Assembly: GCA_016209105.1 (NCBI GenBank)
Contig: JACQWR010000024.1
Location: 124,001 to 188,000, forward strand
DNA: 64,000 nucleotides
Origin: Deltaproteobacteria bacterium
Lineage (GTDB): Bacteria; Desulfobacterota; Syntrophia; Syntrophales; JACQWR01
Direction: 5' to 3'
Below, one piece after another: positions 1 to 11,500 of this stretch. The position numbers and the translations under genes were made by a program. Under the pieces are notes generated by a model that saw only the letters and a program-made list of their open reading frames with translations, did no database searches and was not told the origin of the DNA. Within the stretch, counting starts at the first letter, position 1, and each line of letters opens with the position of its first letter.

Positions 1-591
1 AAATGACGCCTTGGCCACATTGGCCCGCAGAAGGACATCCTCATGAACGTAGTTGCCTCGGAGAAACCTGAGCTTGTATTTACTATATTTCAATTTGAGC
101 GAATCAATCTCGTCAATGGACAGTTCGTTGATCAGGACTATGGGCGTTTCTTTCTGAGAGCCGTAAACGGTAAGGCCGGAGATAACCTCCTCGGTATTAT
201 TATTCCAGCCGCAGATAATGATGTGCCCCTTTTCATTGACCGTTTCCAAACCCCTTCCCTCCCTTATCTTTTTCTCCACAAATACGGAAGCAATGGTCGC
301 GGTAAACAGCGACATCAGACCAACACCGGAAAAAATCAGCACCATTCCCACAACTCTTCCGCCCGGCGACAGGGGATACTTGTCCCCGTAACCGACCGTG
401 CCCATCGTCACAATCGCCCACCAGATGCCGTCCCAAAGGGAACCTATGTTGGCATCGCCGTGCGCGTGCTCGAAATAATGAACACCGACGGCGCTCAAAA
501 CAATTAATGCCACCGTAGCGGCAGTAATCTGGAAGAAACGTACGGTTGTCAAATCCCGGAGCGCTTTCAATACTTTCAAAAAAGGCGACAT
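1..591 (-). CDS. Potassium channel (two-TM, ion_trans_2) with TrkA-N domain, C-terminal part runs off the window
   Basis: Own translation from ATG at 591 on the minus strand: MSPFLKVLKALRDLTTVRFFQ...VTMGTVGYGDKYPLSPGGRVVG...GHIIICGWNNNTEEVI; TVGYGD selectivity filter and Rossmann-like start. Not in the ORF track because it is truncated by the window edge. Confidence 0.85.
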   Translation of the reverse strand, partial: MSPFLKVLKALRDLTTVRFFQITAATVALIVLSAVGVHYFEHAHGDANIGSLWDGIWWAIVTMGTVGYGDKYPLSPGGRVVGMVLIFSGVGLMSLFTATIASVFVEKKIREGRGLETVNEKGHIIICGWNNNTEEVISGLTVYGSQKETPIVLINELSIDEIDSLKLKYSKYKLRFLRGNYVHEDVLLRANVAKASF

Positions 592-651
592 GGGAAGCCT
601 CTCATCCGGGAAATTTGCCCCCGGCAGACGTGGCCGCATCCGGCAACAAGC

Positions 652-756
652 GCGCATTCCCCGCAGCTCATAACGACGGATTTCGCGAGCGAATGCTTAC
701 TGATCCTATTTCTCAAGAATAGAGATTCTCCTCCGTTTGCTCAAGGAGAGCTTCAA
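652..756 (-). repeat. Dispersed palindromic repeat, long form
   Basis: GCGCATTCCCC...GCGAGCGAATG...GATTCTCCTCCGTTTGCTCAAGGAGAGCTTCAA; reverse complement matches 47386-47506. Confidence 0.8.
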
Positions 757-760
757 CATA

Positions 761-2791
761 TCAGTTCCTGTCGTAGGCAAGGAACTGCATGGAAAATACA
801 GCCCTGCCCTGGGTAGCGGAACGAAGATCGGTAGAATATCCGAACAGAGCCCGCAAGGGGACTTTGGCCCTGATCTCACTGACCGGCCCTTTGGCCATTA
901 CCGCCTGTATTTCCCCTTTCCTGGCATTGATGTCGCCAATGACTTCGCCGATAAATTCGCCGGGAGTGATAATATCCACCATCATGATCGGCTCCAGGAG
1001 AATAGGATCAGCCGCCTGGCAACCGTTCCGAAAGGCGGTTGCCGCCGCGATCCGGTACCCCAGCACCGTGGAATCTCCATCCCGGAAGGATCCGCCTGTC
1101 ATCCAGACCTTGATGTCCACCACGGGATATCCACCCACGACACCGCTCAGCGTCGCTTCCCGGATGCCGTCTTCAACCGCTGCAAGGAATTCTTCGGAAA
1201 GCAGCGGTTCTTCCATCTGCCGGAAGATAGTGATGCCGCTCCCCCTCTCTGACGGCTCCAGCGTAAGCTTCACGTGGCCGAAATGCGTCTTCTCCCCCAG
1301 TTCCTTCTCGAAACGCCCTTCCGTCTCAACCGTTTTCTGAATCGTTTCCCGGTAAACCACCCTCGGCCTGCCTACGTTCACATGGGCATTGAACTCCCGG
1401 GTAAGTCGGTCAATGAGAATCTCCAGGTGGAGTTCCCCCATGCCGGAGAGAACGGTCTGGGCGGTCTCATCCTCGTACTTCACCCTGATCGTGGGATCCT
1501 CTTCCATCAGCTTTACCAAGGCCGTGGTCAACTTCTCCTGATCCGACGGTGTCTTCGCTTCGATTGCCTGACTGATCACCGGCTCATAAAAATCAATGGG
1601 CTCCAGGAGAATCGGGTGCGCCTCGTCGCAGATGGTATCACCCGTCGTGGTATCCTTGAGTCCGATGACGGCGATGATCTCGCCCGCGCCGACCCGCTCC
1701 ACCCGTTCTCGCTTGTTTGCATGCATTTTCAGAAGCCTGGCCACTTTTTCCTTCTTGCGCCTACTGGCATTATAAATCTCCACCCCGGTTTTCATGCTTC
1801 CCGAATAGATTCGCACGTACGTCATCTTCCGGCCCTCGTCCTGCATAACCTTGAAAGCGAGAGCGGCCAGCGGTTCCTTTTCACTGCTTGCGCGCGTCTC
1901 CTCGGCGCCGGTCACGGGATTCACGCCCTTTAGGGGCGGCACCTCTTCCGGGGATGGGAGGTACTGTACGACGGCATCTAAAACCGGCTGAACCCCCTTG
2001 TTTCGCAGCGCCGTGCCGCACATCACGGGCACAACCTTCAGGGAAAGGGTTGCTTTTCGTATGGCATTGTTTATTTCATCAATAGAAATCGCCGCTCCCG
2101 CCAGGTATTTGTCCGCCAACGCGTCATCCACCTCGGCAAGCGTCTCAATCAGTTTGTCCCTCTGTTCATTTACCTCCGCCAAAATAGAATCGGGAATATC
2201 CGAATATGCATAGGACAACCCCTGAGACGCCTCGTTCCAGGTAATGACCCGCCTTCCGATCAGATCCACGACACCTTCAAAATGCTCTTCCGAGCCCAGC
2301 GGTATTTGTATTGCCAGGGGAGTGGAATTGAATCTGTCCGCCATCATCTTGATGGCGCCAAAAAAATCCGCTCCTACCCGGTCCATCTTATTGATGAAGG
2401 CGATCTTGGGAACGCCATACTTGTCTGCCTGGTACCACACGGTCTCCGATTGGGGTTCGACGCCCCCTACCGCGCAAAAGACGACCACCGCCCCGTCAAG
2501 TACCCGCAGGGACCGCTCCACTTCTATGGTAAAATCCACATGGCCGGGGGTATCAATAATATGTATCTCATGATTATTCCAATTGCAGTTGGTGACGGCT
2601 GAGGTGATCGTTATGCCCCGTTCCTGTTCCTGAGGCATCCAGTCCATCACGGCCTCGCCGTCGTGGACCTCTCCCATCTTGTGGGACTTCCCCGTGTAGA
2701 AAATGATCCTCTCCGTAACGGTGGTCTTCCCCGCATCAATGTGGGCCACAATTCCGATATTTCTCATTCTGGAAATTTTTGTCTTCGCCAT
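761..2791 (-). CDS. fusA: Translation elongation factor G
   Basis: [50 protein letters not shown] GTPase motifs and full EF-G length; start taken at [13 protein letters not shown]. Confidence 0.93.
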   Translation of the reverse strand: MAKTKISRMRNIGIVAHIDAGKTTVTERIIFYTGKSHKMGEVHDGEAVMDWMPQEQERGITITSAVTNCNWNNHEIHIIDTPGHVDFTIEVERSLRVLDGAVVVFCAVGGVEPQSETVWYQADKYGVPKIAFINKMDRVGADFFGAIKMMADRFNSTPLAIQIPLGSEEHFEGVVDLIGRRVITWNEASQGLSYAYSDIPDSILAEVNEQRDKLIETLAEVDDALADKYLAGAAISIDEINNAIRKATLSLKVVPVMCGTALRNKGVQPVLDAVVQYLPSPEEVPPLKGVNPVTGAEETRASSEKEPLAALAFKVMQDEGRKMTYVRIYSGSMKTGVEIYNASRRKKEKVARLLKMHANKRERVERVGAGEIIAVIGLKDTTTGDTICDEAHPILLEPIDFYEPVISQAIEAKTPSDQEKLTTALVKLMEEDPTIRVKYEDETAQTVLSGMGELHLEILIDRLTREFNAHVNVGRPRVVYRETIQKTVETEGRFEKELGEKTHFGHVKLTLEPSERGSGITIFRQMEEPLLSEEFLAAVEDGIREATLSGVVGGYPVVDIKVWMTGGSFRDGDSTVLGYRIAAATAFRNGCQAADPILLEPIMMVDIITPGEFIGEVIGDINARKGEIQAVMAKGPVSEIRAKVPLRALFGYSTDLRSATQGRAVFSMQFLAYDRN

Positions 2792-2817
2792 ACCTCTCTT
2801 TCGCAACTACTGGCCCA

Positions 2818-2866
2818 TTGAAGCTCTCCGCAGCAAGTTGCGGAGAATCTTCGCTTCTTAAGGAAC
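2818..2866 (+). repeat. Dispersed repeat, stem-loop A only
   Basis: TTGAAGCTCTCCGCAGCAAGTTGCGGAGAATCTTCGCTTCTTAAGGAAC. Confidence 0.8.
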
Positions 2867-2886
2867 GGTATCGTTCAGCGACGATT

Positions 2887-3510
2887 TCATCCCTCTTTTC
2901 CCGCCGGCGCAAAAAGTCCCTTATTCAGAACAAAGGGATATCGCATGTCAACATGCCCCTTAAGCGATTCCCGTTCCTTACCGTCAATCAGGACCTTTAC
3001 CCGTTTGATGTCCGGGATATTGGAAACGAGGGTATTCGTCAGGGAATAAATGGTCGCCACCTCGCTGGCACTTCCGCCGGGATGCAGCTTGATCAAATTC
3101 TTGCCGAAATTTACAATAGCGGTTTGGTCCTTTTCAACCGTAATGCTCTCAATATCCGTCTTCTTCGGGAATGTATCAACATGGCCCATTTTGGAACCTT
3201 CCAGCAGGGCCTTTACCAGTTCCTTCGCCTGCCCGGTGGCGTTCTTTTCCTTGACTATATACCTCTTCTCAGGAACCAGAAAACGTTCATTTGCATCGGA
3301 AAAGTAAAGAGTCGCCTCCATCTTTTCTTTGCGGGCAAGGGTTTCCCGTTCAGAAACGGGCGGGTATACAAAATCAAAAAGGCTTACGAAGAAAAAAATC
3401 AAGAATCCGCTGACCGCGCCAACGAGAAGAAAAAGTACCAGGAACTTTGAACTCTTCTTTTTCTTCCTATTTTTTGCTCCCTCATTCTTTTTCTGTTTTT
3501 TAGCGGTCAT
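2887..3510 (-). CDS. GerMN-domain protein with N-terminal TM segment
   Basis: Lys-rich N-terminus, TM helix, then LYFSDANERFLVPEKRYI...LLEGSKMG...FGKNLIKLHPGGSASEVATIYSLTNTL...RVKVLIDG pattern of GerM/GerMN. Confidence 0.8.
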   Translation of the reverse strand: MTAKKQKKNEGAKNRKKKKSSKFLVLFLLVGAVSGFLIFFFVSLFDFVYPPVSERETLARKEKMEATLYFSDANERFLVPEKRYIVKEKNATGQAKELVKALLEGSKMGHVDTFPKKTDIESITVEKDQTAIVNFGKNLIKLHPGGSASEVATIYSLTNTLVSNIPDIKRVKVLIDGKERESLKGHVDMRYPFVLNKGLFAPAGKEG

Positions 3511-3540
3511 CTTCCCACTCCTTTAAATAAACTTGACCGG

Positions 3541-3650
3541 GGCGCTCCTGCAAGCCCCGCCTTGTAGGCGGGGTTAAGGGGCGCCGCCGCAATGAACAAT
3601 AACATTTCTTACCGAGAAGCCGCGCCCTCAAGGGCGGGGAGCTTCACAAA
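3541..3650. repeat. Two adjacent GC-rich hairpins, possible remnant ends of an IS200/IS605-like element
   Basis: CCCCGCC(3555-3561)-TTGTA-GGCGGGG(3567-3573), and GAAGC..CGCCCT-CA-AGGGCG..GCTTC (3616-3645). Confidence 0.5.
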
Positions 3651-3703
3651 AACAGGCCTCCCTCCTTAAGCCTAAAATGACCGAGCCGCAAGAAAAACAG
3701 CAG

Positions 3704-4279
3704 TTATCGGTTATTGCCATTTATCCACCAGTCGCTTTTATCCTTGAACCACCAAGCGGAGGAATCTGTTTTCAGGATATTATCCGCCAGCTTTTTTGCC
3801 GTATCCGTATGGAGACGCTGCAGGGCAAACTCAATCCATTCCTTACTGTACTTGTTTCCCAGGTCTCCGTATTCCTTCAACTGCAGAATCAAGGCAAGCT
3901 GATCAGCGTCCCGGGCCAAAAGAGACTCTCTCGTTTTTTTACCATTAAATTCATCAATGGCGCCCTTGATATCTTCACCAAAAAAGAGGGTGTCGGTAAG
4001 TTCCCGGACAGCCTTTTCCTCATCAACGGTCACATACTTTTTGCTCACATAGTTCATGTCTCCCGTTCTCGCCTCGGGAAGATCATGCACCAGACATATT
4101 TTGAGAACCCTGAGTTCATCAACATCCCGCTCCAGCTTACAGAGGGCATAGCCGATGAAGATCGTTCTCAGTATATGCTCGGCCACGGATTCTTTGCCGG
4201 AACCGAGAAACTGAAAGCCGGTCCGCGGGGTTTTATTCAACATGCCCACTTCAAAAAGAAAATTGGTGATATCCTCCAT
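3704..4279 (-). CDS. HD domain hydrolase (YfbR/HDDC2-like)
   Basis: SVAEHILRTIFIGYAL...KICLVHDLPEARTGD...ARDADQLALILQLKEY: HD motif pattern of the 5'-nucleotidase-like HD family. Confidence 0.85.
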   Translation of the reverse strand: MEDITNFLFEVGMLNKTPRTGFQFLGSGKESVAEHILRTIFIGYALCKLERDVDELRVLKICLVHDLPEARTGDMNYVSKKYVTVDEEKAVRELTDTLFFGEDIKGAIDEFNGKKTRESLLARDADQLALILQLKEYGDLGNKYSKEWIEFALQRLHTDTAKKLADNILKTDSSAWWFKDKSDWWINGNNR

Positions 4280-4280
4280 G

Positions 4281-4496
4281 CTACTCTCTTTTCATGATCT
4301 TTATTCTGTTTCCCATCATCTCGGAAACTTTTTTCACGTGCATCTGCAGGGCGGCAACTCCTTCAGGTTTCAGGGCCAGTACTTTGTCAAGCTGCCCTTT
4401 CCAGTATTCCAAAACGGATATCTCCGTTTCCTTAATTTTACTGTCCAACTTTGCCTGGAACCCCTTTACAAACTCCGCCTGACTATCACCCATCAA
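4281..4496 (-). CDS. Small hypothetical protein
   Basis: 71-aa ORF immediately upstream of (and co-directional with) the HD gene; no family recognised. Confidence 0.5.
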   Translation of the reverse strand: MMGDSQAEFVKGFQAKLDSKIKETEISVLEYWKGQLDKVLALKPEGVAALQMHVKKVSEMMGNRIKIMKRE

Positions 4497-4701
4497 TACA
4501 TACCTCCTCTGGGGCTTCTCGCCCGCAACGCGGGGTTCCCCGGTACGCGTGATTTACCTTACTCCCCTGGCACGCACCATTTCCCTTTCCCCTCGCCTCA
4601 CCACCTTTTTCCCGCAGCACACGGAACATAGCCAACAGGCGATATCTGCATAAGAAAAAGATTATATCACGTAAGCCCGATCTTGCAACATGAATTCGAT
4701 A

Positions 4702-4742
4702 GCGAGCGCATTCCCCGTAGCGTGCTCAAGGAACGCTTCAAT
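4702..4742 (-). repeat. Dispersed repeat, short form
   Basis: GCGAGCGCATTCCCCGTAGCGTGCTCAAGGAACGCTTCAAT. Confidence 0.75.
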
Positions 4743-4939
4743 CGGATAACCCCGCCTTTTGAGCGGAAGAGCATCACGGTTTGACTTTTCAAGTCAACTA
4801 AGATATGAAAAACGCACGGTAACTGCGGGCTCGGTGTCCGCTCTGCCCGGAACAAAGGGCATTTGGTCGCGTCATAATTTTCACGGGAATAGGTATGCTC
4901 TCATTTTAAAAAGCCGGTCTGTTCCCAAGGGGGGTAACC

Positions 4940-6619
4940 ATGCACAGGAGACACGTAGGCGGCTGTCTGTTTACCATCGCCATGCTGATTGTGCCCTCGC
5001 TGGCTCTATCCGCCGTGAAGGAGCCTGCCAAGGAGGATACGGCTCATATTTCACTGCAGAAGACCGCGGCAACAAAAAACAAAACAAAGGTCTACCGTGT
5101 TAAAAAAGGCGACTCGATCACAAAAATCATGCAGGGAATGCCCGGGCCGACTGAGCACCGCTACACCAGGGTAAAGGAGCTGAATCCCCGCCTTAAAGAC
5201 ATCAATATGATATATCCTGGGCAGCTGATTATTCTGCCCGCAGAAGATTCGTCCGAGAAAACGAAGGAAGCAGGCTCTCCCTACCTTACCAGGAAAGGTG
5301 ACTCCATCACCCGCATTATCATCCGCACGTTAAGTGTAAAAAACTCCGTGGACGTTTTGAAAATAACCAAACAGATAACGACGCTCAATCCCCAAATTAA
5401 GAATCCCGACAGGATATATCCGGGACAGATCATCATGCTGCCCGAAAAGGAGATTGCAGAACGTGGCGAGGACGCCGTGATCCCGGCTCAAGAAGAAGCG
5501 GTTGTGGCAGAAACCGAGCCTCTTGCCGAAAACAAGACTGCGGAAGAAGAACAACCCGCTGCCATTCAGGAAAAACGTCTTGCCGTAATCGGCCATGTGA
5601 TAAAACAGATGAATGGAAGCTTCATCTCCACGGGGAGCTACTATCTTCCTCTTCCGGAGACGGGAAACGTTGCCATAGACTGCACAGCAATACCCGTTGC
5701 TGAATTAAACGACGGCAGCACAATACTGATAGATTTCGCGAGGCGCTTGCCCGAATCAATGTGGAAAATAATCCAAATGAACTGGAAAAATTACTCCCTG
5801 GTCAGGCCCTCTCCGCGGGAGGATACCGCCGCCACCCTACAGAAAATCATCAATTGCTCTCGAGAATATACTATCGCCAAATTGGGGAAACCGTTATTGA
5901 TCGGCAACAACAGCCGCATTCAGATATCGCCGGATTGGATGATCACCAGAAAAACCCCGACCGGCGACAGTCCTTACCGTCAGGGGCTTTTCTTCCTCAG
6001 CGACCTGTCGCAGCAGCTTCCACGACCGCTTATACGCTACGCCGGGAAGAACGGCCTCATCATTACGGAGATCGTGGAAGGAACGGGAATCGCAAACAGA
6101 CAAGATGGCGACAGCGCGTTTTCCGAGATACCGGGCATCAGCGGGGCATCCCCCCTGGATATAACCTACAATCTCCTTTCGTTTCTCGGCTATCAGCCCA
6201 CCAGAGACGCCGATGTCAATATCTTCGACACGGCCAAGGATGGATTCAACCTTACCATAAAAGCCGGGCTCCTGTTGAAAAGCGGCGACCGGAGAATAGT
6301 GTTTCACTCCAAAAAGCTGCCCCAGCAGTTCCTCGATATCCTGAAAGAGGGGAAAACGGAAGTTACCGTCCTCGCGGACAACGAGGCCCGAAGATCGGTT
6401 ATTGAAAAGACGCTCCGGGCAATGAACATTCCCTTTTCCTCGGATAATTTTTCCTTCTCCATTCCCGGAAAAGCGGATAAAGCTCCCGCCACCGTCAGCT
6501 TCCCCGCCCTTAAAGCGGAGAGAGAACAGGGTTCCCTCTACCTGATAAATTTTGCATTGGACCGTGATATCCAGGAATTATTGCGTACACGGTGGGGAAT
6601 GGAAATCGTCACGTACTGA
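4940..6619 (+). CDS. LysM-repeat secreted protein
   Basis: Signal-like N-terminus; two LysM modules (YRVKKGDSITKIM...NPRLKDINMIYPGQLIILP and YLTRKGDSITRII...NPQIKNPDRIYPGQIIMLP). Confidence 0.85.
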   Translation: MHRRHVGGCLFTIAMLIVPSLALSAVKEPAKEDTAHISLQKTAATKNKTKVYRVKKGDSITKIMQGMPGPTEHRYTRVKELNPRLKDINMIYPGQLIILPAEDSSEKTKEAGSPYLTRKGDSITRIIIRTLSVKNSVDVLKITKQITTLNPQIKNPDRIYPGQIIMLPEKEIAERGEDAVIPAQEEAVVAETEPLAENKTAEEEQPAAIQEKRLAVIGHVIKQMNGSFISTGSYYLPLPETGNVAIDCTAIPVAELNDGSTILIDFARRLPESMWKIIQMNWKNYSLVRPSPREDTAATLQKIINCSREYTIAKLGKPLLIGNNSRIQISPDWMITRKTPTGDSPYRQGLFFLSDLSQQLPRPLIRYAGKNGLIITEIVEGTGIANRQDGDSAFSEIPGISGASPLDITYNLLSFLGYQPTRDADVNIFDTAKDGFNLTIKAGLLLKSGDRRIVFHSKKLPQQFLDILKEGKTEVTVLADNEARRSVIEKTLRAMNIPFSSDNFSFSIPGKADKAPATVSFPALKAEREQGSLYLINFALDRDIQELLRTRWGMEIVTY

Positions 6620-6640
6620 TGGAGTACGTCTGTATCGCGA

Positions 6641-8197
6641 TTACTCCCCTGCGGGAAGGTGTTGCGGCCTCAGCAGATCATCTATGGTTTTTACGGGATT
6701 AAAAGTCTCCAGAGGCACCTCGACAAAAACGCTGTTCCAGAAGGCCATGGAACCGTTCCACAGGCCGGGGAGTTCCAGCGCCTTTACCTCCCGGCCCCGT
6801 TCGTTTTTCAGTGAAATCGACGCCGCCTCCCGATCGGCAAACCGGCCCAGATCGAACGTGCGGTCCCGATAATCCCGTATGGCGCATACGAGGTCCACGG
6901 GATTGAAATGGGTTGACGATGACCAGAGGTTTTTCTGCGGTTCCGAATCCCCGTCCACTTGAAAAGCCTCAATAATTTGAATAGACCGAACGTCGTCTCT
7001 ATCCACCCAGAAGGGCGCCCCTCCCGGTTCCCCCTCATTTTTGACCATGCCGCAAACACGCAGGGGACGGTTCAACCTATCAAAAAGAACCGTTCGCTTG
7101 TCCGCGGGAGCATAACTCTTAAATCCCTGCGGAAATGCCACGTTGAGTTTTTCCTCGCAAAAAGCCGTCATCTCCGCCAGAGCATGTTCGGAAACCGGCG
7201 CTCCCCCGTCCAGCAGTGATAAATTACGGAATACCTCCTCCTGAAGCACGAGCAAATAGCCAGCCAGCGCCTTTTTATAAAGTACGGTAAGAGGTTTGAG
7301 GCGGTCCGGCACAACATTGTCTATGTTTTTCACAAATATGATGTCTCCGTCGGAGTCGTTCAGATTTGCAAGCAGGGCGCCGTGGCCGCCGGGCCGGAAA
7401 ATGAGAGCCCCTTCCCTGTCCCGCACGGGGCGGTTCGACCGGTCAACCGCGATGGTATTGGTTGATCCCTGTTGCGTGGAAAAGCGAACATCCAGCGTAA
7501 CACGGTGGTTTTTTTCGTAAACCCTTTTGACACGGGAGACAAAGTCCCTTATCCTTTTTTCATGGTTCGGGGAAACGGTGAAGTGAACGCGACAGACATT
7601 GTGCCCGTCACGTCCATACAGAACGGCCTCGACAAGATGCTCCTCCAAGGCCGTGCGGCTGCCGCCGGGATACGCATGGAATTTAATCAGCGCCTTGGGA
7701 AGGTTGGCGTAGTTCAGACCTTTCGGAGTCAGTATATAGGCCAAAATCTCGGCAAATTGTCTTTTTTCCAGCAAGACATCCAGATATTCTCCATGACCGG
7801 CAAGCACCTCCCGGAGGTCTCTTAGAAAAGGCATTTTCCCCAGATCCGCGGCAAACCGAGCGCCACGTTCTTTTGAATCAAAATCTCCGTGTTCAATTCT
7901 CCCCTGCCAGTCTGCAAACATGCGGCTGGCCGCCCCGGATGCAGGAACAAATTTTGATACCGCGCCTTTTTGCACCCACCGGTCATACGTTGCCGCAAGC
8001 CCTTCCCGTTCACCCTCCGAGAGGGTAATGATACCGTCGCCCACGGTAGCGGGCCTTATGAGCGTGACGGGTAAAGACCCTTTCTTAAAGAAATCAATCT
8101 GGGTCAGCACCTGTTCCGGGGTAAGCCCCTCTTGCGCGATCTGCCTGATATCCGCTTCCAAGAACAACTCTCGCGACACCGGATCATCCCCCATCAT
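6641..8197 (-). CDS. DUF4301 family protein
   Basis: FVPASGAASRMFADWQ, PKALIKFHAYPGGSRTALEEHLVEA, RPGGHGALLANLND; start taken at MMGDDPVSRELF. Confidence 0.8.
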   Translation of the reverse strand: MMGDDPVSRELFLEADIRQIAQEGLTPEQVLTQIDFFKKGSLPVTLIRPATVGDGIITLSEGEREGLAATYDRWVQKGAVSKFVPASGAASRMFADWQGRIEHGDFDSKERGARFAADLGKMPFLRDLREVLAGHGEYLDVLLEKRQFAEILAYILTPKGLNYANLPKALIKFHAYPGGSRTALEEHLVEAVLYGRDGHNVCRVHFTVSPNHEKRIRDFVSRVKRVYEKNHRVTLDVRFSTQQGSTNTIAVDRSNRPVRDREGALIFRPGGHGALLANLNDSDGDIIFVKNIDNVVPDRLKPLTVLYKKALAGYLLVLQEEVFRNLSLLDGGAPVSEHALAEMTAFCEEKLNVAFPQGFKSYAPADKRTVLFDRLNRPLRVCGMVKNEGEPGGAPFWVDRDDVRSIQIIEAFQVDGDSEPQKNLWSSSTHFNPVDLVCAIRDYRDRTFDLGRFADREAASISLKNERGREVKALELPGLWNGSMAFWNSVFVEVPLETFNPVKTIDDLLRPQHLPAGE

Positions 8198-8259
8198 CCC
8201 TGCCCACACATTCGTCAATACCCATAACCCCCTCGTATCCACACGGGATGCACCGAGGG

Positions 8260-8364
8260 TTATTTTCTGGGAATTTTCTTAATCCTCTCCTTCTGAACCT
8301 GTTTCTTTTCCCGCAATAATCGTGAAATGTCCTTTTGTCTTCTCGTAACCGTTCCCTTGGCCAT
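8260..8364 (-). CDS. Very small basic protein (34 aa)
   Basis: Own translation: MAKGTVTRRQKDISRLLREKKQVQKERIKKIPRK*; preceded by GAGG-type SD (TTGAGGTATTGACTATG). Below the length cut-off of the ORF track. Confidence 0.5.
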   Translation of the reverse strand: MAKGTVTRRQKDISRLLREKKQVQKERIKKIPRK

Positions 8365-8505
8365 AGTCAATACCTCAAACAAGAATGGCGCCCATTGCAA
8401 CCCTGGCAAGGCAATACGCTCCCCCAGGGAAGGGGGATGTCCTACAATGCCGACAATCTTGGCTGCCGTTCACGAGGGGGATCGCCGGTTTTCCAATCGG
8501 ATACA

Positions 8506-11500
8506 TCACCCTCGGAAAGGCACATTGCCACGGTCTGAAACCTGAGCGCCAACGTCCTTTGCCACAACGCGGCGCGACAGCAATTCGTCAAAGAGATCAT
8601 ACGCCGCCGGGACCACGACGAGCGTGAGGAAGAGCGACGTAATAAGGCCTCCTATCACGGCGATTCCCATGGGAGCACGGGTTTCTGCCCCCTCTCCCAC
8701 GCCAAGGGCAACCGGCATCATGCCGAAAATCATGGCCACGGTGGTCATGAGGATGGGGCGGAGCCTCCGGGGACCGGCATGGAGAATCGCCTCATGGCGG
8801 GACATTCCGCGTTCCCGCAGGATGTTTGTGTAGTCCACCAGCAAGATGGAGTTCTTCTTCACCAATCCCATAAGCAGGATCAGGCCGATGAGGCTGTAGA
8901 CGTTAAGTGTTTTCCCCGTGACGAGCAGCGCGCCAAAAGCACCTATGAAGGAAAGGGGCAGTGCAAGAAGCACCGTAAAGGGATGGATGAAGCTCTCAAA
9001 TTGCGCGGCAAGAATCATGTACGCCATAACGATGCCGAGCAAAAGTGCAAAAAGCAGAAACCTGAATGACTCACCCATGGTATCGGCCATACCTTTGTAC
9101 TTAGGGAGATAATCGGGCGGAAGAACTTTCGATGAAATGGCATTCAGTTCTTCCATCGCCTGCCCGAGGGGTTTCTTTTCCAGGTTTGCAAAGACGGTAA
9201 CCGCCCGTTGCCGGTCCACACGGTTAATGACGCTCGGACCTCCTCCTTCCTGGATATTGATAATATTGGCCAGTTCCACGGCTCTCCCATCCTGCGCCCG
9301 CACATAGATACTTCCCAGATCGCGGGGGTTTTGACGATCATCGGGATTAAGGCGCACCCGGACTTCGTATCGCTTCCCCTTGCTCTCATCCCTGAATTGG
9401 GTGATATCCATCTCGCCGCTGATGAGAAGATTGACGGCATCGGCAACATTCGCCACATCAATGCCGAGATCAGCAGCCTTGTCCCGGTCAATGGCAACCT
9501 GCAGCTCCGGTTTTCCCATTTCCAGGGAGGTATCTATGTCCACAATACCGGGGAGTTTGGAAAATTCAGAAACGATGGTTTTTGTGTAATCCTGGATACT
9601 GCGCAGATCACCCCCCCGTATGCTATACTGGATCGGCACCTGTCTCTGTCCACCCCCGATCATGGAGGCATCTTCGGCTGAAGCTTTAAGCCCCGGTATC
9701 GCCCTCAGCTTCTTCCTGAGTTCTGCCTTGATCATTTCCTGACTCTTGGCCCTCCGGTTTTTCGCAGTAAGGGTAACCATGGCGGTTGCCTTGTTAATGG
9801 GTGCGGTCTCTCCCCCGCCTACTCTATAAAAGACGGCCTTTATTTCCGGGGTATTCCTTAATATCGTTTCCACGTTCCGGAAGAGTTCGTCCGACTGATC
9901 GAGGGAATAATCTATCGGCGCTTCCAGACGCATGATAAATCTTCCCTGATCTTCCGGAGGGATAAACTCCTTCCCCAGGAATTTCGTCAGGTAAAGACTG
10001 AAACAAAAGATGAGAAACGCCATAATCAGCACGGCCGCCCTGTGGCGCAGGGCAAGACCGAGGACAACACGGTAGGCATCCTCCGTCGCCGTGTAACCCC
10101 GCTCAAAACAGCCGGCAAAATAGCACAGGATGGCCGACTTTCCTCCTGCCTTACCCGGCTGTCCCCCTGTTCCGGGTATTTTCTTGAGAAAGAGAGAAGC
10201 CATCATGGGCGTCAGCGTAAAGGAAACCAGAAGTGATACCAGAACGGCAAAGACCACGGTCAGCGCAAACTGGAGAAAGAACCGGCCGATGATCCCTTTC
10301 ATGAAAGCAACGGGGAGAAAGATCGCCACAATGGCAAAGGTTGTGGCCATGACGGCAAGGCCGATCTCGGAAGTTGCAAACGTGGCCGCTTCCCGCGGCG
10401 CCATCCCCTCTTCCACATGACGGTAGATGTTTTCGATAACGATAATGGCGTCATCAATGAGGATGCCGACGGAAAGAGAAAGCGCCAGCATCGTCATGTT
10501 GTTGAAGGTGAAATTGAAAACACGGATCAGGGCAAAGGTGGAAATGACGGATATGGGCAGCGCCACCGCACTGATGATTGTCGTCTTGATATTCCTTAAA
10601 AAAATGAGCACGGCAATAACCGCAAAAAAGCTGCCGATGAGAAGGTGAAACTGGACCTCATGGACGGAACGGAGGATGAATTCGGCCTGATCGAAAACCA
10701 CGGTCAGTTCCATGCCCGGCGGCAGGGTCTTCCTGATGTTCACCAGTTCCTTCTTGACGCGGTCCACCACCTCCACCGTGTTTGTTCCCGATTGTTTCTG
10801 AATGCCCATCCCCACCGCCGGCACGCCATTGAAACGGGTGATGGATCTCTTGGACTCCATACCGTCTTCAACCCGGCCGATGTCTCTGATTCGCACCGGG
10901 GCGCCTTTGTCATAGGCAACAACCATATCGCCGAAATCCGCTACCTTGTCCAATTCTCCCTTGATCTGCACCATATATTCCTTGGTCTGGCTCTCGATGC
11001 GGCCACCGGGCAGTTCCACATTGTTTTTCTGCAATGTCCTGAGGACATCATCCGGCGTTATCCGGTAAGCCTGCATCTTGCGGACATCAAGCCAAACCCG
11101 TATTTCTCTCAGCCTCAATCCATACGGGTTTACAGCGCCCACACCGTTTATCCTCTCAAGCTGTTCCTTCAACACCTCATCGGTATAGCTGGAAAGGTCG
11201 CGGATGGACCGCTGACCGGTCAGCGTAAGCCAGATGACCGGAGTTGCATCGGGATCAACTTTCCGAATAACAGGATCATCAATACCATCCGGAAGTCGCG
11301 ATCTGATGGCAGAGATTTTTTCCCGGACGTCCTGGGCGGCAAGATCAATATCCCGTTCCAGGACAAATTCCACAGTCACGCGGGAATCTCCCTGCGTACT
11401 GGAGGAGTTGATGCTCTTTACCCCGTTGATGGTGTTTACGGCCGCTTCAATTTTATCGGTTACGTTCACATCCACCAGCTCCGGACTGGCACCCTTGAGA

